Positions 34,501 to 45,232 of a DNA stretch of 64,000 nt are shown here, in pieces; the stretch's first letter is position 1, and every line of letters begins with the position of its first letter. The stretch spans positions 57,722,633 through 57,786,632 of the forward strand of contig OY755240.1 in assembly GCA_963576725.1 (NCBI GenBank). Reading direction: 5' to 3'. This stretch comes from Azorinus chamasolen. Lineage: Eukaryota > Mollusca > Bivalvia > Cardiida > Solecurtidae. The notes beneath the pieces were generated by a model. The model saw nothing but the letters and a program-made list of their open reading frames with translations, searched no databases and was not told the origin of the DNA. The translations under genes and the position numbers were made by a program.

Positions 34501-34983
34501 TATCGCTAGTTTTACTAAAAAAAATTTAAAGCGAGTGTCCGGTATTTGGCGCTCTGTATCAATAATCCTTTCCTCTAATGTCCTTAGTCTAGCAAATATC
34601 ATCTCTCCCATTTGAGAGAGTAAACACATTTCATCATTCATAATGACACTACGCTCTAAATGTTACCTTTATAGTTATAGTATGTGTACCGCGTGAAGGC
34701 AGATTGACCGACAAGTTTGTTCGTACCCTCCAAAGTATGACGTAAAGCACTAGACAAAATGTTCACACTATACTATCGAACTACGTGAAAATAATATGTT
34801 TATGAGACAAAATCGGATATATGTTTCGCATATGTATTATTAAAGTGTTGGTTATAGTCTATTTAGTACACATCGCTAACGTAACCATACCAACCTTTAA
34901 GAATGGAATCACTATTACTGCAAGGGTTATTATAAAGAATAACCACACAACGTTCTGGCCTGTTTATATTCTAATTAATACGC
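34501..34983. other. No gene recognised
   Basis: AT-rich unassigned DNA with no repeat structure visible. Confidence 0.4.
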
Positions 34984-35140
34984 ATGAACAGACTCAATTA
35001 AATCGAGTCTACAATTTTCTGTTTTCGCATTGTTACTTTCTCCCGCTTTCATAATATGTGTACTTGTCAATAGCAGGTGTTAAGTGCTTGTGTGGAGACC
35101 CCTAATAAGTCGCCCCGTACTTCATTCTCAGTGTTGATAT
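34984..35140. repeat. Interspersed GGTGATCC-terminus repeat, blocks in changed order
   Basis: It contains the GAGTCTACAATTTTCTG block followed by AGCAGGTGTTAAGTGCTTGT..GTCGCCCCGTACTTCATTCTC. In the copy at 61988-62262 these two blocks occur in the opposite order on the same strand. This is either the junction of two adjacent copies or a rearranged copy. It is inverted relative to 27531-27790. Confidence 0.55.
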
Positions 35141-36150
35141 AGTTTCCACTGTTGGCATTGCTGCCTTTGATTTCGAAAACATTTCCAAGTTCAGAATATA
35201 TTTTCTCCTTTTCTGATTAACTAGATGCCAGAACTTTTCCTGATCACTTTCTTATATTTTATAGCTTAGAACAAATATATATGGGGCGTGCCATGACAAA
35301 ACATGTAATAGTGACATTTTTTTTATTTTGGGTTTTCATCAACTGGTGTATATGCAATCGATTTGTATTGTTTTTATGGTCATTTGATGTCTTTAAATAT
35401 GTTTTTAGCCATTTGAATGATGCAGGTGTTTTGCGAAAATTTACTTTATGTTATGACGTCAACGTCAAGTTGACATCTTTTGCACGTCGTTTTATATGAC
35501 TAACCTTCCGATCTTATTCGTCTCTAGTAAACATAAAATATGACAGTAGTTAAAACTACACACTTATCCAGATCAACAGAATAGTTTTATTTTGAGTGTT
35601 AAAACTCGTTTAAAATAAAGATGAAGTCACTGTCTCGGTACTGGACAAGTGACGTCCTGGTTGGTGGCGCTCAGGTAAAGACTGACGACCGTGTAAAGGT
35701 AGTGGTGCCTCGTAAGACTGGAACCACCTGGCCCTATTGTAATGGGTAATGCGACAGGGATTTCATCTTGCACGGAATTTCTGATTTTGACCTCGGGTTG
35801 GTCAGACTATGCCTCACTCTTCCCATCATTTGCAAACTACTGGAACTTGCTGTAAATATGATTGGGAAAAACGTTATGAATTACAAGGTGCCGAATAGTT
35901 CAGTATCTGATACCGCTCGACGTTTCTTGAAAACTATAATATAAACGGCGGCAATGACAATAGTAAGTTTACAGACTACACGTTACTACTGTGTGTAAGC
36001 AATTCTATCGTTAGGGGTGATTTTGAGCAATATTAAAATTTATGAAATTCCAACAATTGAAATAACGATCCAAACATTTTGAGTCATATACATTTAATGT
36101 CATTTAAAGTGCCATCTAAAGGTATTACCATATTTCAGGCATTTTCTTAA
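35141..36150. other. Unassigned DNA with a short GC-richer frame
   Basis: A 43-codon plus-strand frame at 35621-35752 (beginning MKSLSRYWTSDVLVGGAQ) lies in locally GC-rich sequence. I do not recognise it, and no splice pattern supports it. The rest is AT-rich with no repeat structure. Confidence 0.3.
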
Positions 36151-36229
36151 ACAGTGGTTCGAGGTAACTCTTCCAGTTTCTCTACAGTTTCTAACGCATT
36201 GGGACAAATGAATTGTCTCAGTATTCATG

Positions 36230-36500
36230 AAAGAATTTTACTCCACAAAGCTAAAAAGTACAAAAATGAGTCATGCAGGAAACACCACATACAGAACAAC
36301 AGTCGCCCGAACAACAACACAAGGAAACAGCAAATGTACATAACTATAAAAACAACAAGAGATGCATAAAGACAAAACAAACATACAATAGGAGGAAGAT
36401 TGAAGTACCGCCTTGGAACGGTCAGTGACAAAGTCACTGGGGGTTAAAGCGGTTTTATGGGCGCCCAACCTCACACTTATTCCATCCCCATCGTAAAAGA
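36230..36500 (-). repeat. Naiad-type PLE 3'-end fragment
   Basis: Closely similar to 34130-34380. Shared landmarks include GAGTCATGCAGGAAACACC, GAACAACAACACAAGGAAAC, GACAAAGTCACTGGGGGTTAAA and GGGCGCCCAACC. It is reverse-oriented relative to 45.4-45.8 kb. Two solo copies within 2 kb suggest repeated insertion or local duplication of the 3' end. Confidence 0.55.
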
Positions 36501-37300
36501 CAAAAGTGCATGCTTCATGTACATGGCGGGTCCCTCATTATGTCTCTAATATGTGATACAAGAAGATTGCCAAACTTAAGATTTTATAGTAATAAAAACA
36601 ATGTCATACCTAGACCTACGTAAGAACAATATAAAGAAAACATATATATCTACTGAAAGTTAGAGTACTGTGCTACAACTTCCAACTATAAAAGACAGTG
36701 ATATCATGATCACTGGGTCGAAGTCGTCGTCGGCGTCCAAAAACTTTAATGTCGCGCATTACTCGAAATGTATATGAGGTATCGACATGGAACGTCATAG
36801 GTTAGCATGAGGGGAAGGTCCCTGCATAAGAACCACAACTCTCGATTTAAAACAAATTGGAGTTATGTTCCTGTATCGTTTTCAAAACAAATTGATTTAG
36901 CTGGACAAGTAGCGTTGGTGCCGCGCGTGGCTCTTGTTTGTCCTTTTTACATAAAATTCAAAGGTCAATGTTTCGCAAGCGTCCTTTAGCAAATATTTTT
37001 AAACTAAACGTTACTCATTCATATACATGTATGTCTAACTACAAATAATTAAATGTGTATGGCATAATTACTGCACTGGACACATTTATTATTGATATGT
37101 ACTGTGATTGTTATTTTTGCTCATAAATGTATGAAATGTACCTATTAAGAGGGTCTGCGGGGAGTGGGGGGGGGGGGAGTAGATTAGCCATTTGGCTAAT
37201 TCGATCTGTAAAGTATTTTATTATTTCATTCATTCATTTAGATTAATTAGATTACTCTGAAAGCCTTTTAATCATTTATTCAATTCGTCATAAACCTTGT
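36501..37300. other. No gene recognised
   Basis: It includes a perfect short palindrome ATATCATGATC near 36700 and a G-run at about 37164-37176. There are no coding or terminal-repeat signals. Confidence 0.4.
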
Positions 37301-37304
37301 GCAT

Positions 37305-37366
37305 ACAGTTTGGATCCAGATGAGACGTTGACTAACTCAACGTCTCATCAGGCTCAATCAGTTTAC
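37305..37366. repeat. Foldback (AAACAGTTTGGATCC family)
   Basis: ACAGTTTGGATCCAGATGAG pairs with CTCATCAGGCTCAATCAGTT around the perfect inner stem GACGTTGA..TCAACGTC. A diverged relative lies at 37856-37915. Confidence 0.7.
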
Positions 37367-37627
37367 ACTCTAACTGAATTTTTCTGATTTTGAAGCAGAT
37401 TACAATTTAGTTTAACTAATACTGAGCAAATATATTTTCTCGTATTTATAGTTATGACAGTATGGGTAACTGACGTCACAAATATATGTTCTAACCATTC
37501 TCTTGCTGACTTTTAAAATACATTTCTCCTTCTTTACCCATGCCCTGTTGTATAATTACATATATTTTCACTGTATACAAGTATTTCGCTGTGCAATCAT
37601 TGCTGTGTACTGGTTGCACAATCAACT

Positions 37628-37697
37628 TGTAAATAGTGCACACCATGATGAGACAGTTCCTGCAGGAGCTGTATCATCTGGGTCTTCACTATTTACA
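37628..37697. repeat. Foldback with CTGCAG centre
   Basis: GTAAATAGTG..CATGATGAGACAG pairs with CTGTATCATC..CACTATTTAC around TTCCTGCAGGAG. It resembles the TTAA-MITE palindrome in design but differs in sequence. GAAGGGTTAATAG follows it. Confidence 0.6.
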
Positions 37698-38128
37698 GGT
37701 ATGTATATTGACGTGAATAGCAAGCGAAGGGTTAATAGCGCGTGCATTCATCCACCTGAACCGGAGTCAAATAGCATTTATGCATTTCATTTTTTGTGTG
37801 CAGTTATAGCTTCATATTAACTATTTGGATGCTCAGATGGCAAATCAAAATTATGATAACAGATTGGATCCAGATTAGACGCTAAGTTACATGGAGTTTT
37901 ATCAGGATCCCGATGCGTGTCCTTAAATAATAGATCTACAAATTGAAGCAGACAACACTTATTAATTATCCAGACGCAACTTTACTGAATTTCTGACCAT
38001 TGATTTCTTATTCATATAGATCTGTGTTTTACTATTTTTGTATTTTGTATGGAATGCTTTTATTTCAGGGCCTCAAGACAGACTAGTCATGACTCTTTGA
38101 GCTACACTCGTTAAATAATGTATATATA
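37698..38128. other. Mostly unassigned DNA
   Basis: It holds the diverged foldback at 37856-37915 and otherwise AT-rich sequence. No gene is seen. Confidence 0.4.
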
Positions 38129-38191
38129 TTTCATTCATTCATTCATTCATTCACTCATTCCCATTCATTCAAGCATTCATTCATTCGTTCC
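38129..38191. repeat. (CATT)n microsatellite
   Basis: Imperfect CATT repeats with interruptions (CACTCATTCCC, CAAGCATT). A simple repeat with no other role visible. Confidence 0.9.
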
Positions 38192-39779
38192 CATACCGGG
38201 TACCGGATGGCTTCGTTGGTAGTAGAAGACTTCTGTACATCTTCCAGCTGGTCAATCGTTTCTGCGTTAGAGCGCCTGTAATAATAATTGAAAGTCACAT
38301 ATCACCGTAGTTACTCATACAAGATTTTTTAATGAATAATAGGTCTACTTTCTTGAAGTCCAACTAGTGCAAATATGTAGGATATCAAGATCAGGTCCGA
38401 TATCCGTTACATGGTAGATTCAAACTGTTGTAAGACGATCACAACTTCAAGTTGGGATCGTCGTACATTGGATCGTATAATAGATACTAATTTCAATTTT
38501 ATGACAAAGGCAAATCATGATTATATTCGGATTGATCTAGATCTAGAACTAATTATCGAATACGCTTTTCATTTGCTGCATGCAATGTAGATTCAAATAG
38601 ATCTAGAGGAATGAAACATTTCCAGCATAAAACATTTCCAACACCCGGCAGTATATTGAACCAGAACATGGCGCCATAATTGAAAACAAATACTGTGTAT
38701 TTTCATGGGTTTTCAACATACTACATCCATTTTATATAGTCTTATCATATAAATATAGGAACATAAATATCTTACCTCTAAGGCTCTACGTCACTGTTCA
38801 TTTGTTTTCAGTGTAAAGCTTACGATATTTAAACAAAAGCAATGCATCACTCCCGTCTTTCAGTGTGGGAAAATATGTAGACATTATGACCTCAACCTTA
38901 ATCGGACGTGACTCATTTCGTACGCGATGTCACTTTTACAGGTTTTGTCATCGTGCGACTCATATATAGGTTTCCTGTCATGGTTTCTAAAAATCGTTTA
39001 AAGTCTTTACAAGTAATGATCGAACGCAGAGATCTAAGACAATCGACAGCATTACATAAAATTCTGATGTAAAGACAAAGTGTCACACAAGTATGGTTTT
39101 AAGGTAGGACATGTAACAAGTTTTAGTAGGCATGATTTGTAGACAAGTAAACTGAAAAATAACGAGAAATAAAAAAGAATTTCAAATACTGTTAAAAAGG
39201 GGGACATTGTAACGCGAATGGAAAACAATCATTTCACGTTAAAGGTTTTGGCTGCATAACGTTATTTGAAAAAATAAATCCGTGGACCCTGTGCTTTTCG
39301 ATTACATTATTGTATTGTGCTTATTTAATACAAATTGAAAAACAGGAAGATTTATATAAAATATAGAAATAGCGGCATACATTTGAATACAATACTAACA
39401 GAAACTACATTATATGTATTGTTATTTAGACATTAGACTTTATATAAGAAATAATGAATTAAAACCGACTTATTGTTCAGACACTTCTATGCACATGTGA
39501 TTTGCACTAACACGAAAAACTAGATATAGACCGTCTAGCGTTTGTAATCAATCATCGTTCGATGTCCGTCCGTCCGTCTGCCAGTCCGTCTGTGCTACTT
39601 AAAGAATTATTCCTGCGAGAAACCCTTTCATTTACAGGTGCATGTTAATGATGGTTGAAAAATGCTTTGAATGACAAGCCGATAGTCTAGTGGCCAAAAT
39701 CGGTGACCCTGGGATCATTGTTCTTATCTATTCTATAATTAGCCTTCCGATCGTTATGGGTTCCGTGTTCATCTATAGT
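38192..39779. other. Low-copy DNA without recognised gene
   Basis: A CCGTCCGTCCGTC tract lies at about 39566-39592. No terminal repeats or protein fragments are recognised. This is one of the longest apparently repeat-poor stretches and could be intergenic or intronic. Confidence 0.4.
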
Positions 39780-40880
39780 GCTAGTATTGTCAAGAGAACA
39801 ACGCATTAGTTTCTCCGTGACTCAAGCCAAAGAACTCCTCTTCTGATGCTTAGCTCTCCACACACAAGGATCTATGGTTCTCTAGGTTATTAGTCACCAT
39901 GGTATTGTTTGAGACATGATTGCAAAGGAAGTTTCAGTTGACATCATGTTTGATAGCATGAGAAGAGTTTATCAAATCGTTTAACCTTTACAACGCTGAA
40001 TCTTAAGCGGACTATTTCAAAGTTTAAACATTTCTAGTTTATCGTAAATATGTAGGACCTTTTCTAATGAACAGTGCAGACCCTGAAGAGAAAGGTTCCT
40101 TATGAGCCCTGCCATCAAGGTCTACACTTTTTGAAAACGATGATAGTGACTCGCGTTCCGCACTGTTATGGTTATTAACAACTAAAACATGCTTTACGTG
40201 TAAGCATCCTTTAACCTTGATATTCTACAAGTAGGTATCGTATTTGATAGAAAGAACTAAATGATCTGTCTTGTTTACCAATCAGTGGTGAGTAATTTGC
40301 CATATCAGATATTGTTAAGTTTTTGTTAATGTGTTTGCCAGTGCTGAAAAGCTGGTATTGTCGAGAGAACTACGCATTAGTTCAACCGTGACTCGGGCCG
40401 TAAAACTCTTTTTCTAATGCTTAGCATTTGACACATTAGTGTCTATGGTTATCTAGCGTTTAGGTCATCAAACAGATTGCAATGAAATGTTTAGTTGACA
40501 TCATTTTTGATAACATGAGAAGAGTTAATAAACTCGTTTAACCCTTACAACGCTGCATTTTCATTCGAACTATTTCAATGTTCTAACACGTCAAGTTTAC
40601 GGTAAATACTTGGAGAAAAGCAAACCATGACAAGCAGTACAGACCCAGATGAGAGGGCTCCCCCATGAATCATTCTGTTTGTAATTGACTCGTGTCCCAT
40701 ACTATAAGGGTTATTACCACCTAATACATGTATTACGTAAAAGCATAACTTTACCTTTACACTGTACAAGACGGTATCGTGTGTGATAGAAAGAACTAAA
40801 CGAATTACCTTTTTGACCAATCAGCGGAAAGTGTTTTATCCAATCAGACGTTGTTTGGTGTGTTTATGCTGTTACTAGTG
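39780..40880 (+). repeat. 571-bp tandem duplication
   Basis: TATTGTCAAGAGAAC at about 39785 and TATTGTCGAGAGAAC at about 40355 mark two copies about 571 bp apart. Later blocks repeat in order: GATAGCATGAGAAGAGTTTA / GATAACATGAGAAGAGTTAA, CAACGCTG, GACCC..GAGA.GG, AAAGAACTAAA and GACCAATCAG. A third, partial copy sits at 25300-25735. The copies differ at many positions, so the duplication is not recent. The open frame on the minus strand (40575-40820) is not conserved between copies. Confidence 0.75.
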
Positions 40881-41540
40881 TCGAAATGTCTTATAAAACA
40901 TGTATCACAAACACAAAAATTTACCAGTCGTTACCAACTTTCACCTGTTTTACTAGGATAGACACACCCTTAAAAGGTAAGACAATTTAATTATTGTAAA
41001 TATAAGTATTCTAAAGAGCAACAGATAAATGTGCATACTCAGGCATATAAATCGTCAGCTCTTCCTTAAACCTATGTTGTAACCATTCTTTAGAATCTAA
41101 GTACATCGATATATTTTAGTTATTCTTTTCTAACACAATTTAATATTAGCCAATAGTGTTGTTTGTGCAGATTGGCGGCTGTGAAACGTCTCCCCGTACA
41201 TTCGATCAATATTGTTTTCTTCCTCTTGCAGGAATTGCTCTACATTCAATGTGTTTCCTCATACCTTAACACAGTACTTTGCACTTCATGGTGGCTTCGG
41301 TACTCACCGACATATTGTGTGACTATTTTAATTCCCCTTTTAAGATGTGTGCCCTTTGCGTTTCCTCTAGTGTGCATTTACCTTACTTGTTTTTCTAACT
41401 TTTTACTTTTTACCCATTCAATGTTTTCCTTCATATCCTTAGTCTTCTTTATTTTTGTCGTAACCTCTGGTCTGTTTTTATTCTTTACACAACTTTTCTT
41501 TTAGTTACATATGTTTTTCGCTTTTTTCGGAAGGGTGCTA
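40881..41540. other. PLE upstream flank, hydrophobic frame
   Basis: It contains another ATTCTTTAGAATC half foldback near 41090. A T-rich frame (41163-41504) encodes a hydrophobic peptide, but this looks like translation of T-rich DNA just upstream of the PLE, and I do not call a membrane protein. It may include the PLE 5' untranslated region. Confidence 0.35.
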
Positions 41541-41557
41541 CAATTACTACATAAATT

Positions 41558-42213
41558 ATGAATAGTCTCCCTATACTAAAAATTACAAACTTATACTTAC
41601 ACTCTGTGTCTTCTGTTCAGATTCCTCATAACCTGGCTAATTGCCAATCACTACAGCCGTCAGATTGTATTAAACCTCTGAAATTGTCTTCTGCTTCGTC
41701 TTTTCATGTTCCCTACTCTGCTATTAATAACATTTTTCATAATGGTTAAAATATCATTCTGTCTCCTTTAAAGCAATCTATCCTTCGTAAAGTCCATATA
41801 AATTCACATTATTTGAACAAAATGCATAGGGTGTATCAAATAAGTACGAAGAGCAATAGTAAGAGTTATATGTGTTGCAATTTTATTTCTACTAGATCAA
41901 CAATTAAATCTCTTGTTAATTGTAGAGTGTTTAGTGTGAAGATTAATTCTGATTTAGACTTAAACTCGTCTAATATTATATATGTTCTTACATGAAATGC
42001 GCCACGTTGTGGCATTCAATATGTAGGTAAGATAGGACGTACTTTAAAAACTAGGTTTCGTGAACACAATGACCATTGGCGGATCAAAACAGTACGCAAC
42101 TTTCTTTACCAGCATTTTCGGCATACATGACATTTTTTTCAAATATGTTTCGGTTCAACTAGTATAACAAATGTATTATTATATTATTATTACTAGCAGT
42201 TTAAAATGTAAAG
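41558..42213 (+). pseudogene. PLE GIY-YIG endonuclease domain with in-frame TGA
   Basis: One frame runs from 41558 to 42643 without a frameshift. The domain reads NIIYVLT-TGA-NAPRCGIQYVG, then RTLKTRFREHNDHW and FLYQHFRHT. CGIQYVG is the GIY-YIG core; PLE nucleases carry a CCHH motif of two Cys before this core and two later His. TGA at 41993 stands at the first Cys position. Further TGA codons are at 42128 and 42398. There are also TAA (41747, 42209) and TAG (42194), so ordinary decay is certain. Whether the TGA codons were once selenocysteine is open. Confidence 0.75.
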
Positions 42214-42645
42214 CTCGTTTAACACAGAGCTAGACTGGATAAAGAAGTTACAAACACCTTTTCCTTTAGGCCTTAATGATAACATTTTCCAAAGCGGCAA
42301 CATTTCTAAAGATCCAAGCATCGATATTTTCTCTATATTTTCTATTCGAAAACGTAAAAGTAGATCACATAGCAGACGTCAAAATGGTAATATTAATTGA
42401 AAATTATGTCGTAATATGTCTATTCATTATTTACATACCGTTCTAAAACAAAATGGCAAACATTCTATGTTATCTTGTTTATCGCCTTTACCCTCCATAG
42501 ACGAAGATGCTGATGCAATCTACATGCATACAGATCCGTTCATTACTGCCTCACTTATACAAAGTTACACACAGCATGATCTTCGTCCTCGTATTGTTAA
42601 AGAACCTGAACATAACATACTTTTTCTGAAAATTCCTAAATAAAG
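42214..42645 (+). pseudogene. PLE linker region
   Basis: Continues the same frame: ELDWIKKLQTPFPLGLNDN, SIDIFSIFSIRKRKSRSHS, TGA at 42398 followed by KLCRNM, then HTVLKQNGKHSMLSCLSPL, and DPFITASLIQSYTQHDLRPR. These blocks join the endonuclease to RT in Naiad-like proteins; the KLC region corresponds in position to the short Cys-bearing linker described for the clade. TAA at 42641 and a frame change end this section. Confidence 0.65.
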
Positions 42646-43648
42646 GTATCGATATTCAAAGTATAGTTTGTGATAAGAATGTTATCGTAGCATTTCTAGC
42701 TTTTGCTATTTACCAGTCATGTCATGACTGGTAATTTTGATATCATTTAGGATAAACGTCTCGGGACCCTCCTAACTGAAGGACCTAAATATAAATTACC
42801 TATTTTGTTAATATTGACGCTTGTCGAACTCATATTGCGGAAGCTATTCAAGAATTATGCATCAAATGGTGTCGACGAGAACATGCTGATGTCAATGCCC
42901 TTTTGGATTGGAAGAAATGCATTTTCGATATTATTGATACGCGTAATACGTTTTACAAATCAAATTAACAGCCTTTACCCTCTTGACCTAGAGTTACATT
43001 TGCAATTTGAAGAAAAACATTTCTAAATTTCATTCAAATGTTCTTGTTCCTGCTGACAGGGCATCAAATAATGTAATCATTATTTGAAGATTGTTTTATG
43101 TTGATTTTTAAAAAAGAAGCTGATTTACAAACTTATATTACAGTTCAAACACCTGAAAAAGATATACTCTCGGAACATATAAAAATGTGCAATAATTTTT
43201 AGTCTGGTCCTGACAAAAAACAACATAAACTTTCTACTTTGTACTGGATTCCGAAACTACGTAAAACCCCTTATAAGGTGCATTTTATTGCCAACTCTAG
43301 CTGTTGTACCACTATTAAATTATCTAAACTTTTAACATCCTGTCTTACCTCGATTAAAGAACATGTAAAACGTTACTGTGATAAAATATATGAAAATTCT
43401 GGTATTGATTCCTTTTGGTCATAAAACTTTCAAATGATGTTTTAACGAAACTTGAAAATGAACAGTATAACATTTCTTCACTGAGCTCTCATACTTCTCT
43501 ACACTCTATACTACTCTAACTCACCATCTTGTAAAGGATAAACTGATTAAATTAATAGAAAAAAGTCTTTGCCAGAGAAAACAAAATGCTCATTGCGTGT
43601 AATGTTCAACGTTCATTCTTTTCGAATTCAGAAGTTTAAAATTAAACA
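42646..43648 (+). pseudogene. PLE reverse transcriptase, N-terminal part
   Basis: In shifting frames: NKGIDIQSIVCDKNVIVAF, then, after a deletion, HVMTGNFDII with a TAG, GPKYKLPI, FVNIDACRTHIAEAIQELC, WCRREHADVNALLDWKKCI, LYWIPKLRKTPYKVHFIANS and SKLLTSCLTSIKEHVKRYC. PKL..PYK..FI..S is the RT finger motif. At least three frameshifts lie in this stretch, which is more damage than in the endonuclease part. Confidence 0.7.
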
Positions 43649-44133
43649 ATGTGGACTTGCCTTGATGTTTATAGATCTCTTACCTTTCTTTTAGATAATA
43701 TATGTGTGCGTTATCGGGGTACCATATATCGTCAAGTTGTTGGTATACTCATGGGTACAAATTGTGCCCCTTTTGTTGCAGATTTGTTTTTGTATTGCTA
43801 TAAGAGGGCTTTTATGATTAGCTTAAAACCCGATAGACATACCGATAGTGTTAATGCTTGTAATAAAACTTCAAGGTATTTAGAAGTTTCGTCGAAAATT
43901 TACGATAAAAGAGAAGATGTTAACTTTAAAAATGTTAATTATCCTTTTCTAGATGGAGATGTGCCCCGTTCTACATCTTTTCGGAATTATATTTCTCTAT
44001 TTATTCGGTTTTCCCGAGTCTGTTCTTTGCTTGAAGATTTTAACAGTCGTTATTTAGTTATTACTGATAAACTTCTTAAGCACGGTTACATATATCACAA
44101 ACTTCGGAAAACGTTTTCTAATTTTTATACGCC
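43649..44133 (+). pseudogene. PLE reverse transcriptase palm, YLDD deleted
   Basis: The frame reads LTFLLDNICVRYRGTIYRQV, VGILMGTNCAPFVADLFLYC, then NACNKTSRYLEVSSKIYDKR, NYPFLDGDVPRSTSFRNY and LLKHGYIYHKLRKTFSNFY. In the second PLE in this window, RYLDD is followed by about 50 residues before SSRIYDKRDD. Here RYLE joins directly to VSSKIYDKRE, an in-frame deletion that removes both catalytic Asp of the YLDD box. The frame after the deletion is open, so the deletion may be old or may have been copied in this form. Confidence 0.8.
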
Positions 44134-44916
44134 CGAAGGGACGTATTATGGTATGGCGCATGTCGTCCGTCCGTCCGTCTGTCCGTCCGTCCGTCTGTCC
44201 GTCTGTCCGTCCGTCCGTTAGCAATTTCTTGTGCAACTAACTCCTCCTTTATTATTCAACATAATTTCTTCAAACTTTCAGGAATGATAGATAGTGAAGT
44301 GTAGTTGTGCATATCAGTGAGATAACTCTCATATCATTTTTCATTCTGGAGTTATTGCCCTTTGATAGTTTCGGGAAGCAATTTCTTGTGCAACTAACTC
44401 CTCCTTTATTTTTCAACATAATTTCTTCAAACTTTCAGGAATGATAGATACTGATGTGTAGTTGTGCATATCAGTGAGATAACTCTCATATCATTTTTCA
44501 TTCTGGAGTTATTGCCCTTTGATAGTTTCGGGTAGCAATTTCTTGTGCAACTAACCCCTCCTTTATTTTTCAACATAATTTCTTCAAACTTTCAGGAATG
44601 ATAGATACTGATGTGTAGTTGTGCATATCAGTGAGATAACTCTATCATTTTTCATTCTGGAGATATTGCCCTTTGATAGTTTCGGGTAGCAATTTCTTGT
44701 GCAACTAACTCCTCCTTTATTTTTCAACATAATTTCTTCAAACTTTCAGGAATGATAGATATTGATGTGTAGTTGTGCATATCAGTGAGATAACTCTCAT
44801 ATCATTTTTCATTCTGGAGTTATTGCCCTTTGATAGTTTCGGGTAGCAATTTCTTGTGCAACTAACTCCTCCTTTATTTTTCAACATAATTTTATAGAAC
44901 AGCCTTCGGGCGTATA
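44126..44916. mobile_element. 791-bp pearl-like element inserted in the PLE RT
   Basis: Exact 14-bp terminal inverted repeats TATACGCCCGAAGG / CCTTCGGGCGTATA lie at 44126-44139 and 44903-44916. Just inside the left end is a (GTCC)n/(GTCT)n run (44162-44219). Four ~157-bp cores follow, starting GCAATTTCTTGTGC at 44221, 44378, 44535 and 44689, with a partial fifth at 44846. The cores differ at only a few positions, so amplification is recent. The PLE frame ends FSNFYT at the left border, and its homology resumes at about 44935, placing the insertion inside the ORF. Confidence 0.85.
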
Positions 44917-44926
44917 TTGCCCCGTC

Positions 44927-45232
44927 TTGCGGTGCTCTTGTTATTATCGAAATTTACCACTCATTAGTAAATATAATTGCAAACTATGGACATTACTGCA
45001 ACAAGGCATTTCTCAACCAGACTTTTATAGGCATGTTATCTACAAACTTAGGAATTTTCGGGGTCATGTCCATTTTCATGATTTGTTTATTAAACGCATT
45101 CAAACATTTAAGAAGAAAGGTTATGATCCCATTATATTGCAACGCACTGCATGTTTGGTTATCGACCCTGTTACAGTCAGTACATGTAGCTACGCTGCCC
45201 ACATTGTTTGCGCGATGACAAGCCGAGGGTAG
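44927..45232 (+). pseudogene. PLE RT C-terminal block
   Basis: The frame reads YYRNLPLISKYNCKLWTLLQ, QGISQPDFYRHVIYKLRNFR, then LQRTACLVIDPVTVSTCSYA. This corresponds to the conserved C-terminal end of the invertebrate PLE family (RTACLV..P.TV) and continues the protein interrupted at 44133. No C-terminal GIY-YIG follows, which supports the permuted domain order. Confidence 0.75.

Larger units (their letters stand above)
41541..45232 (+). mobile_element. Naiad-type Penelope-like element, N-terminal GIY-YIG
   Basis: Protein order on the plus strand is GIY-YIG endonuclease (about 41813-42190), a basic linker and conserved LQSYTQH..RPRIV-type block (42230-42645), the RT N-terminal region (42770-43430), the RT palm (43649-44133) and the RT C-terminal/thumb block (44930-45200). 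Endonuclease upstream of RT is the permuted order reported for the Naiad/Chlamys clade; canonical PLEs have it downstream. The RT motifs match a family widespread in invertebrates. The copy is dead: stops, frameshifts, an internal deletion removing the YLDD motif, and a 791-bp insertion. Confidence 0.8.

Noticed and set aside
12335..37180. G- and C-runs (12.34, 37.16, 47.85 kb) as regulatory G-quadruplexes
   Set aside because: They are single homopolymer-like runs without four spaced G-tracts, and they are likely slippage-prone.
41163..41504. Hydrophobic 113-codon frame as a membrane protein
   Set aside because: T-rich DNA gives Phe/Leu/Ser-rich frames by default. There is no signal, spacing or homologue-like pattern, and it lies in the PLE upstream flank.
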